Origin: Stomoxys calcitrans
Lineage: Eukaryota > Arthropoda > Insecta > Diptera > Muscidae
Reading direction: 5' to 3'
Assembly (NCBI RefSeq): GCF_963082655.1
Contig: NC_081553.1
Span: forward strand, 38,403,205 to 38,467,204
Length of the DNA stretch: 64,000 nt
Shown: in pieces, positions 21,011-29,939 of the stretch
How the letters are laid out: the number at the start of each line of letters is the position of its first letter
Numbering within the stretch: the first letter of the stretch is position 1
Notes under the pieces: generated by a model
Seen by the model: only the letters and a program-made list of their open reading frames with translations
Database searches by the model: none
Told to the model about the DNA's origin: nothing
Translations under genes and position numbers: made by a program

Positions 21011-22110
21011 GTCGTAAAATACATACTCAAATTGTATGAAGTGTCGAGGTCGGTGTCTGTCTTACAACGTGGACTGGTAGCCTGTCTAGCCCGCCCGCCC
21101 GTCCGCCTCTTGGGAGGGGAAAAATCCAAGTACGTGGGGAATGCCGCTTTTTTACGACTTTCTAAGTGGCTGGGAAATGAAATAAAACTAGGAAAACACC
21201 CAAAACAATGACGGTGGCTATAACAACAACTACAACAACAACAACAATTTGATATTTTGGCGGAAACGGAACAAATTCTCTTCTCTGAAATAACTTAATT
21301 TAAAACCCCGGGAAAAGTTAAAAGAAAAGCACCAACAAAGAAAACTTCCTATTTTTACCAATTCATGGTGTTCCCCTGTTTGCGTAAGGAGGGAGGCTTA
21401 ACAGTTGCTGTTGCTGCTGCTCCTGTTGTTGTTGTTGTTTGTGTCATAATGACACTTACAATAAATGTCAAATTGACAGCACTACAGCAGTCGACAGTCA
21501 GCTGCTGAGAGCCAAGGGGGACCTCAAAATAGAAGAGAACATAAAATGAAGGCAAACAGAAATTTTACGACCGCTTAGACTCGCTCAAATCAACAGCCAT
21601 GCTCTGAGCTGGTAGACAGACCCCTTTTTGGATTTTTTTTTCTTCTTCGTTTGGTGTTTTTGGAAATACCAAACTGGGCCGTGTGGCTCATTTATGGACA
21701 AGTACAAGCAGCCACAAAACAAAAATTCCTTTCCATAAGAAAAAGTCGTAAAATTCCAAACACAATGATGTTGACGAGGATGAGGACGACTATGAGAATT
21801 GTCATAATTTCTATTTATCATGTAATTTGTGTAGCAATTTGTTGATCGTAAAAACTGAACAAATATTGAAGCTTCAACGCTTTGTCCTCCATTCCATGGT
21901 GTAATTCATTGCCATAATTTTGTGTCCTAATAAAAAAAAGAACAACAAACGGGGCAAAGAAGTTGAAAAGTGCCGTTGTTTAGTAGCACCCAAATAATAT
22001 GGCGTGCATATTGTCTGTGGCACTGAACTGCTTCTAAGTGTAACAAGAATAATAGTCGTAAAACAGAAGAGATATATAAAAAAAAAAAAAACTCAAAACA
22101 AATCGTAAAA
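21011..22110. promoter_or_regulatory. Cluster of GTCGTAAAA words (candidate posterior-Hox/Caudal target)
   Basis: Exact GTCGTAAAA at 21011-21019, 21745-21753 and 22055-22063, and its complement TTTTACGAC at 21150-21158 and 21563-21571. ATCGTAAAA is at 21845-21853 and 22102-22110. Five exact 9-mers in 1.1 kb compares with about 0.01 expected from equal base frequencies. The word matches the known preference of Abd-B-class Hox and Cdx/Caudal homeodomains. It occurs only in single-copy sequence, so it is not explained by a transposon family in this window. Function is inferred. Confidence 0.45.
21441..21479. promoter_or_regulatory. Two adjacent inverted TGTCA/TGACA repeats
   Basis: GTGTCATAATGACAC at 21441-21455 and TGTCAAATTGACA at 21466-21478 are each perfect inverted repeats around a single central base. 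CAATAAA lies between them (21459-21465). TGACA(G) is the half-site of TALE homeodomains (Homothorax/Meis), which are Hox cofactors. The site sits within the GTCGTAAAA cluster. Confidence 0.35.
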
Positions 22111-22526
22111 TTTTGACACAAAATATTACAACAAACTTGTTGATGATGATAGCAGAGCTAATGTGGCCACTAAGTCAGTCACAACGTTTACCATTATCCT
22201 TGATGACAGTGGTATGTGAAGGTGAAAGATAGAAGAAGGTGAAGATAGTGGAAAATTGGGTGTATATGCCTCGTGGTCTCAATGAAGATAGGTTAACAGT
22301 GGCGTAGATAGCACAGGTCTATGATTTTCCACCGAAACTGCACGAGGAAGTTATGTTCCCAGGTAGCGGACAGCGATGCCTGTTCATCTCGCTACTGTCT
22401 TTCAATTTAGGTTCTGGTATATCACCTGTCTAAGAGAACCTTGCTCCCCGTGTAACAAAACTGATTGGTGCATGCGCCAACGGGTGAATGACAATTTTCA
22501 CATAACCCTCTAGAACAAGCGATATA

Positions 22527-22721
22527 TTGGGTTGCCCAAAAAGTAATTACGGATTTTTCGTATAGTCGGCGATGACAAATTTTTTCACAGCTTGTGACTC
22601 TGAAATTGCATTCTTTCTTCTGTCAGTTATCAGCTGTTACTTTTAGCTTGCTTTAGAAAAAAGTGTAAAAAATTTATATTTGATTAAAGTTCATTCTAAG
22701 TTTTATTAAAAATGCATTTAC
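22527..22721 (+). mobile_element. mariner MITE, right end missing
   Basis: TA at 22525-22526, then TTGGGTTGCCCAAAAAGTAA and the family body through AAAAATGCATTTAC at 22721, where it stops about 40 bases short of the right inverted terminus. It is joined directly to LINE sequence. The final bases of the missing end appear at 20222-20234. Confidence 0.85.
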
Positions 22722-22723
22722 CC

Positions 22724-22935
22724 TAGGACTATTACCTCACTTGTCGATGCAGCAAGTGACAGCCTGTAGGGAAGATGATGAGGCGTTGGAGCATTTTCGA
22801 TTTCATTGTCCGGCTTTCGAGCCTAACAGACACCGTCACTTAGATTTGGACACAATACCAGACATAAACCAACTAAGGGGCGTGATATGGAAAACAATTT
22901 GTGATTTTGCAAGAAGCAAGGAATTCCTGTCCAAA
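22724..22935 (+). pseudogene. LINE fragment, C-terminal zinc-finger region
   Basis: The plus strand reads LLPHLSMQQVTACREDDEAL, then EHFRFHCPAFEPNRHRH, DTIPDINQLRGVIWKTICDF and ARSKEFLSKN. The CX2-3C/H-type pattern and the FLCHCPAF-like word are typical of the C-terminal end of Jockey-like ORF2 proteins. The upstream part lies inverted at 20233-20390. It was followed at 22960 by insertion of a DINE-B element. Confidence 0.8.
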
Positions 22936-22959
22936 AATTGTTATTTAAAACTATTAAGA

Positions 22960-24140
22960 GCGTGCTTAGTTCAGCCGGGCCGAATCTTGTACACCCTCCA
23001 CCATGGATCGCATTTGTCGACTTCTATGCGTGGTATCTCTTTTTAGGTGAACAAAGAATATTGAACAAGAACTGTTATGTTATTGAAGCTATATCAAGTT
23101 ATAGTCCAATTCGGACCATAAATGAATGCTGAACATTGTAGAAGTCATTGTATAATATTTCAGTTCATTCGGATAAGAATAGCGCCCTCTAGAGGCTCAA
23201 GAAGCAAAATCGGAAGATAGGTTTATATGGGAGCTGTATCAAGCTATTGATCGATTCAGACCATCTTAGACACGCATATTGAAGGTCATGAGAGAAACCG
23301 TTGTACAAAATTTCTGCCAAATCGGATGAGTATTGCGCCCTCAAGAGGCTCAAGAAGTCAAGACCCAAGATCGGTTTATATGGCAGCTATATCAGGTTAT
23401 GTATCGACTTGCGCCATACTTAATACAGTTATTGGAAGTCATAACAAAACACCTCATGTCAAATTTCAGCCAAATGGGATGAGAATTGCGTGCTCTACTG
23501 GTTCAAGTCAAGATCCAAGATCTGTTTATATGACAGCTGTACTAGATTATGAACCAATTTGAATCATACTTGACGCAGTTGTTAGAAGTGATACCAAAAT
23601 ACTACGTGCAAACTTTCAGTCCATTCGGACGAGAATTGCGCCCTCTAGCGACTCAAAAAGTCTAGACCCAATATCGGTTTATATGGCAGCTATATAAAAC
23701 ATAAACCGATTTGAATCATACTTAACGCAGTTGTTGGAAGTGATAACAAAACACCATGTGCATAATTTTAGTCAAATCGGACGAGAATTACGTCCTCTAG
23801 AGGCTCAAGAAGTCAAGACCCAAGATCGATTTATATGGCTACTATATCAAAACATAGGCCGATTTGGCCCATTTATATTCCCATCCGACCTACACTACTA
23901 ACAAGTATTTTTGCAAAATTTCAAGCGGCTAGCTTTACTCCTTCGAAGGTTGGCGTGCTTTCGACAGACAGACGGACGGACGGACAGACTGACGGACCGA
24001 TAGACGGATGGACATCAGATCGACATAAAATGTCGAGACGATCAAGAATACATATACTCTATGGGGTCTCACACTAATATTTCGAGTAGTTACAATCAGA
24101 ATGACGAAATTAGTATACCCCCATCCTATGGTGAAGGGTA
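22960..24140 (+). mobile_element. DINE-B element, both ends present
   Basis: Left end AAGAGCGTGCTTAGTTCAGC, CGGGCCGAATCTTGTACACC, CTCCACCATGGATCGCATTT. Five to six units of about 153 bp follow, then a GACA/GACG/GACC tract at about 23960-24010, a hairpin CGACAT-AAA-ATGTCG at 24021-24035, and the right end CCCCCATCCTATGGTGAAGG, GTATAAAAA. The next element (DINE-C) begins within a few bases. Confidence 0.85.
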
Positions 24141-24144
24141 TAAA

Positions 24145-25953
24145 AAGGCTTTAAGTTCGGCTGAGCCGAACTTTGGATACCCACCATCTCGGGTATATAT
24201 GTAAACCACCTTTCGTCAAAGTCCGGTGAAAAATGCATCCTTATACCCCATAGCAGCTATATCGAAATATGTTCCGATTTGGACCAAATACTAATAAGTA
24301 CTAGTCATTATTTAATTATGTATAACAAAATATTGGTCTTTTTAGAAACTATATCTAAAAATAAAGCGATCTGAACCAAATACGACATAGATGTCGAATA
24401 GATTAACATAAGTCACTGTGTCAAATTTACAGTGAAATCGGATTATAAATGCGCTTTTTATGGGCCCAAGTCCTTAAATCGAGAGATCGGTCTATATGAC
24501 AGCTATATCCAAATCTGGACCGAGGTGCCGCACACAATTCACTGTGCCAAATTTCGGCGAAATCGTACAAAAAATACGCCTTTTACGGGCCCAAGACCTT
24601 AAATCGAGAGATCGGTCTGTATGGCAGCTATATTCAAATCTGGACCGATCAGTGCCATATTTCAGAAGGATGTCGAAGGGCTTAACACAACTCACTGTCC
24701 CAAATTTCGGCGACATCAGACAATAAATGCACCTTTTAAGGGCCAAAGATCTAAATCGAGAAATCGGTCTATATGGCAACAATGTTCAAATCTGCACCGA
24801 TGTCAGCCAAATTGAAGAAAGATGTCGGGACAGTGAGTTGTGTTAGGCCCACCTTACTGTCCCAAATTTCGGCGACATCGGACAACAAATGGGCCTTTTA
24901 TGGGCCCAAGACATTAAATCGAGAGATCCATATGGCAGCTATATCCAAATCTGCACCGATCTGAGCCAAATTGAAGAGGGATGTCGAAGGGCCTTACAAA
25001 ACTCACTGACCCAAATGATGGCAAATAGGCCAATAAATGCGCCTTTTATGGGCCCAAAACTTTAAATCGAGAGATCGGTCTATATGACAGCTATATCCAA
25101 ATCTACACCGATCTGTGCCATATTGCAAAAGTATATCGAGGGGCCTAACACAACTCACTGTCCCAAATTTCGACGACATCCGACAGTAAATGCGCCGTTT
25201 ATGGGTCAAAAACATTAAATCGATTGATCGGTCTATATGACAACTATATCCAAATCTGGACCGATCTGTGACATATTGCAGAAGTATATAGAAGGGCCTA
25301 ACACAACTCACTGTCCCAAATTTCGGCGCCATCGGACAATAAATGCGCCTTTTGTTGCCCCAAAACCTTATATCAAGAGATCGGTCTATATGCAGCTATA
25401 GCCAAATCTGGAATGATCTTTGCCATATTGCAGAACGATGTCGAAGAGCTTTATTTAACTCACTGTCCCAAATTTCGGCGCCATCGGACAATAAATGCGC
25501 CTTTTATGGGCCCTAGACCTTAAATCGAGAGATCGGTCTATATGGCAGCTATATCCAAAACTGTACCGATCTGTGCCATACTACAGCTGGATGTCGAAGG
25601 GCTTCATTTAACTCACTGTCTCAAATTTCGGCGACATCGAACAGTAAATGCGCCTTTTATGGGCGCAAGACCTTAAATCGAGAGATCGGTCCATATGGCA
25701 GCTATATCTAAATCTGGACCGATCTGAGCCAAATTAAAGGAGGATGTCGAAGGGCCTTACACAACTCACTGTCCTAAATTTCAGCAAAATCGGATAATAA
25801 ATGTGGCTTTTACGGGCCTAAAACCCTAAATCGGCGGATCGGTTTATATGGGGGCTATATCAAGGTATAGTCTGATATAGCCCATCTTCGAACTTAACCT
25901 GCTTAGAGACAAGAAAAGAATTTGTGCAAAGTTTCAGATCAATATCTCTGATT
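24145..25953 (+). mobile_element. DINE-C element, left part (split by a nested DINE-B)
   Basis: The left end AAGTTCGGCTGAGCCGAACT, then GGATACCCACCATCTCGGGT, is followed by about ten units carrying ATGGCAGCTATATCCAAATC, CACTGTCCCAAATTTCGGCG and AATAAATGCGCCTTTTATGG. The post-array segment TTTGTGCAAAGTTTCAGATC, AATATCTCTGATT stops at 25953 and resumes at 27391. Confidence 0.85.
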
Positions 25954-27390
25954 GTATATCCTCCAACATAGCATGGGGGTATACTAATTTCATCATTCTG
26001 TTTTTAACTACTCAAACTATTCGTCTGAGACCCCATAAAGTATATATATTCTTGATCGTCGCGACATTTTATGTCGATCTAGACATGTCCGTCCGTCTGT
26101 CCGTCCGTCCTTCCGTCTGTCTGTCGAAAGCACGCTAACTTCCGAAGGAGTAAAGCCAGCCGCTTGAAATTTTGCAAAAATACTTGTTATTAGTGTAGGT
26201 CGTTTGGTATTGTAAATGGGCCACATCGGTCCATGTTTTGATATAGCTGCCATATTAACCGATCTTTGGTCTTGACTTCTTGAGCCTCTAGAGTGCGCAA
26301 TTCTTATCCGATTGGGATGAAATTTTGCACGACGTGTTTCGTTATTATATCCAACAACTGTGCCAAGTATGGTTTAAATCGGTCCATAACCTGATATAGC
26401 TGCCATATAAACCGGTCTGGGGTCTTGACTTCTTGAGCCTCTAGAGTGCGCAATTCTTATCCGATTGGAATGAAATTTTGCACGACGTGTTTTGTTACGA
26501 TATCCAACAACTGTGCCAAATCGGTTCATAACCTTATATAGCTGTCATATAAACCGATCTTGGGTCTTGACTTCTTGAGCCTCTAGAGGGCGCAATTCTT
26601 ATCCGATTGGAATGAAATTTCGCACGACGTGTTTTGTCATGATATCCAATAACTGCGCCTAGTATGGTGCAAATCGGTCCATAACCTGATATAGCTGTCA
26701 TATAAACAGATCTCTGGACTTGACTTCTTGAGCTTCTAGAGGGCGCAATTCCTTTCCGATTTGGCTGAAATTTTGCATGAAGTATTTCATTCTCACTTTC
26801 AACAACTATGTCAAATAAGGTTCAAATCGGTTCATAACCTGATATAGCTGCCATATAAACCGATCTTGGGTCTTGACTTCTTGAGCCTCTAGAGGGCGCA
26901 ATTATTATCCGATTTGCCTGAAATTTTGTACGACGGATCCTCTCATGACAATCAACATACGTGTTTATTATGGTCTGAATCGGTCTATAGCCCGATACAG
27001 CTCCCATATAAATCGATCTCTCTATTTTACTTCTTGAGCCCCCATCGGGCGCAATTCTTATTAGAATTGGCTGACTTTTTAACCAGATCTCCAACATATA
27101 ATTTAATTGTGGTCCAAACCGGATCATATCTTGATATCGCTCTAATAGCAGAGCAAATTTTTATCTTATATCATTTTTTGCCTAAGAAGGGATGCCGGGA
27201 AAATAACTCGACAAATGCGATCCATGGTGGAGGGTATATAAGATTCAGCACGGCCGAACTTAGCACGCTTTTACTTGTTTCTTATATCATTTTTTGCCTA
27301 AGAAGAGATACCGGGAAAAGAACTCGACAAATGCGCTCCATGGTGGAGGGTATATAAGATTCAGCCCGGCCGAAATTAGCACGCTTTTAC
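25954..27390 (-). mobile_element. DINE-B element nested in DINE-C, with duplicated terminus
   Basis: Starts GTATATCCTCCAACATAGCA and has the hairpin CGACAT-TTT-ATGTCG at 26062-26076 and the GTCC/GTCT tract near 26089-26125. About six units follow, then the terminus GGAGGGTATATAAGATTCAG, ACGCTTTTACTTGTTT ending at 27280. The last approximately 116 bases are then repeated once more (27281-27390). Removal of 25954-27390 restores an uninterrupted DINE-C. The 3-prime part contains a CTCATGAC-type unit (near 26940) also seen in the other long DINE-B copies, so unit order is partly conserved among copies. Confidence 0.85.
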
Positions 27391-27572
27391 TTTTTAAAGA
27401 CTGTAGCGTGATTTCAACAGACAGACGGGTGAACATGGCTAGATCGTCTTAGATTTTTACGCTGTTCAAGAATATCTATACTTTATAAGGTCGGAAATGG
27501 ATATTTCAATGTGTTGCAATCAGAATGACAAAATGAATATACCCTCATCCTTCGGTGGTGGGTATAAAAAAT
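27391..27572 (+). mobile_element. DINE-C element, right part
   Basis: Resumes with TTTTAAAGACTGTAGCGTG, then a short GACAGACGGG tract, CATGGCTAGATCGTCTTAGA, TTTTTACGCTGTTCAAGAAT and the right end CCTTCGGTGGTGGGTATAAA. ATACCCACCACC occurs at the left end of the family and inverted here. Confidence 0.85.
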
Positions 27573-27604
27573 TGTCAAGTCCTTTTTGGAAATCCTGTTA
27601 TATA

Positions 27605-27842
27605 TTGGGTTGCCCAAAGAGTAATTGCGGATTTTTCATATAGTCGGCGTTGAAAAATTTTTTCACAGCTTGTGACTCTGTAATTGCATTCTTTCTTCTG
27701 TCAGTTATCAGCTGTTACTTTTAGCTTGCTTTAGAAAAAAAAATGTAAAAAAGGTATGTGTGATTAAAGTTCATTCTAAGTTTTATTAAAAATGCATTTA
27801 CTTTCTTTTAAAAAATCCGCAATTACTTTTTGGGCAACCCAA
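27605..27842 (+). mobile_element. mariner MITE, complete, 238 bp
   Basis: Flanked by TA at 27603-27604 and 27843-27844. It starts TTGGGTTGCCCAAAGAGTAA and ends TTACTTTTTGGGCAACCCAA, so the termini are inverted repeats of about 28 bp. The right 85 bases match the end of the truncated mariner gene at 36698, which identifies the MITE as an internal-deletion derivative of that mariner. Confidence 0.95.
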
Positions 27843-27844
27843 TA

Positions 27845-28083
27845 TAATATCACAGAATTCACTACAAAATCTATAAAACATGAGTTTTATAGAGTCAATG
27901 GTGAGACTTAGGAGCAAAGCCTATGCCATTGCAAAATCGTTACCTCTATATTGAAACGATAACAACAATTTTTATAAAAATCTAAATGCAATTCCATGAT
28001 AAACATAACAATAAAACTTACATTTTATAGTACACACAATTGATCGCATCGTATTAGAATGAAAAATCATTGCCATATTTCCA

Positions 28084-28134
<51 letters not shown>

Positions 28135-28854
28135 TGCATATCCGCACTAAATAATCTTGTGGCTGTCATATTTGCCATGGCCATCAATAGCAATTTAAGT
28201 CACTTTTCTAAGATCACACTCGTAGCCAGACGGACATTTGCACCATAATCTCTGCCGTAATGAGACTTAAGCAAGACACTTGGCTGTAGGGAATGAAGAA
28301 AGAAGGCAAAAATATTCCCATAAAATGTCATAACATGTTCAGTGACATTTTTTGTTAAACTGTGACAGCAGAAATGTATCGATTATAAATTTTATGATAA
28401 TTGAGCATTTCACACCTTTACGCCTTTTGCCACAAAAGTGCCAAGTGGACCGAAAATATATTTGACTAAGAACTTGGGGGAAAAAAAACGCCAAGGTGGC
28501 TAAAGGAGAACAGACCTGCCCGTACCCCTGCATCATCATCGGCAGCAGCGGCAATACCTACAGGAAACAATCGATGATAAAGGAGTTAGGAAATGGGTAT
28601 AGGTTGCATAGGTAGTTCCCAGCCTGTGCAAGGCTTAAAGGTGTGTTGAGAAAACGTTCTTAAATTATGCATATCCAATAAAAGAAGGCGGGTTACCAGT
28701 CGCTTGTGTTTAGCCATATCTTTTTGCAACTTTTTCCCATTTTGCAGCACGGTCTAGAGCAGAGTTGCCATTTAAGACAAATATTTGTTCCAATAAATTT
28801 ATGAAACCTCAAGATAGGGTAAATGCATGTTCTATAAAGTATTCGTATATTCTA
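27845..28854. other. Single-copy island, no gene seen
   Basis: About 1 kb of unique sequence with a (CT)n tract and spaced TGTCA/TGACA words near 28326-28367 (ATGTCATAACATG, AGTGACATTT, TGTGACAGC). A 71-residue minus frame at 28339-28554 has no domain that I recognise. Confidence 0.5.
28086..28132. repeat. (CT)n dinucleotide tract
   Basis: About 23 uninterrupted CT units. It is a GAGA-type sequence, but no flanking promoter is visible. Confidence 0.9.
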
Positions 28855-29420
28855 GACTGCCTTAACACTCTAAGTCGATCTAGCCATTTCCGTCCTTCTG
28901 TCTGTCGGTCCGTCTGTCGAAATCACGATGGCGGTCGAACACATAAAGCTAGCCGCTTAAATTTGTGAACAGATGCTTAATATTGATGTAGGTTGCTAAT
29001 GGGCCTTATCGGTTCAGATTTGGATCTGGCTCCCATATAAATCGCCCGGTTTTACTTCTTGAACCCTTAAAAGTAGCAAATTTGGTCCGATTTGGCTGAA
29101 ATTTTCCACATAGTCCTTTCGCTTGAAAAGGAACTTCTTCAAAATAGAGAAATTGTACTGAAAGTTTGCATAGATTATTTTTTTTCTCCATAGATAGGTT
29201 AAGTTCGAAGATGGCTTAATCGGACTATATCTCGATATAGCCCCCACATATATCAATGTGCCAAATTAAATTCTTAGACCCTGTAAGCCACATAAATTTT
29301 CCGATTTTGCCAAAATTTGTGACAGTGAGTTGTGCAAGGCCTCTCGACATCCTTCTTGAATACGGGCTAGATCGCTCCATATTTAGATATAGCTGACGGA
29401 TTGACTGACTGAATGACGGA
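28855..29420 (-). repeat. Degenerate DINE remnant (B then C type)
   Basis: GTCGATCTAGCCATTTCCGT with a short GTCT/GTCC tract near 28890-28918, AAAGCTAGCCGCTTAAATTT near 28945, one B-like unit, then C-like pieces (ACTATATCTCGATATAGCCC near 29225, TGACAGTGAGTTGTGCAAGG near 29320). Heavily diverged, so older than the other DINE copies in the window. Confidence 0.65.
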
Positions 29421-29521
29421 TCATTGCCCAGCCCAAACGGCTGAATCTAGAATCATGAAACTTTGCTCGAATGTTGGTCTTGGGTCAAAAGCAAAGGATA
29501 TGGCTTGATTTGGGGATATTC

Positions 29522-29825
29522 CTACATATGCAAATGCAAATTGCCCATGAACATTCCACTAAGGAACAGGGGCAAACTTCTGAACATATCAATGAGTGCA
29601 GTCCGATTCAAGTTTAAGCTCAATTATAAGGGGCCACCTTTTTATAGCCGAGTCCGAACGGCGTGCCACAATGCGTCACCTCTTTGGAGAGAAGTTTTAC
29701 ATGGCATAGTACCTCACAAATGTTGCCAGCATTAGGAGGAGAAAACCACAGCTGAAAATTTTTTTTCTGATGTTCTCGCCAGGATTCGAACGCAAGCGTT
29801 TAGCGTCTGCGCTACGGTGGCCTCC
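29522..29825 (-). mobile_element. tRNA-derived SINE, near full length (~300 bp)
   Basis: On the minus strand it has a head GGAGGCCACCGTAGCGCAGA, a box B GTTCGAATCCTGGCG (complement at about 29777-29791), and the body CTAATGCTGGCAACATTTGT, GCCATGTAAAACTTCTCTCC, TTCGGACTCGGCTATAAAAA. A tail of about 100 bases is missing from the 56493 copy and ends in CAATTTGCATTTGCATATG. SINEs of this kind are transcribed by RNA polymerase III from internal boxes A and B and depend on a partner LINE for movement. Confidence 0.85.
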
Positions 29826-29939
29826 GTATATCGTAAAGGTACGAAAAATTAAAGTACGAAATGCTACATAATTGCCCAGCGCGAACGATAATGGCTGGAA
29901 TTATGATTTTGGGCTCAAATGAAGGAGCGTCTCGAAAAA

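Larger units (their letters stand above)
20391..22524. other. Single-copy island inside a candidate inversion
   Basis: About 2.1 kb without array structure, with CAACAACAAC runs near 21228-21247 and TTGTTGTTGTTGTT near 21426-21439. Opposing frames of 103 and 166 residues at 20629-21129 overlap and contain no domain that I recognise. The region is notable for repeated CGTAAAA words and inverted TGACA repeats, annotated separately. It could be an enhancer-like region. Confidence 0.5.

Noticed and set aside
20629..21129. Overlapping 166- and 103-residue frames on opposite strands
   Set aside because: No recognisable domain, no codon or splice signal that I can see, and they overlap each other.
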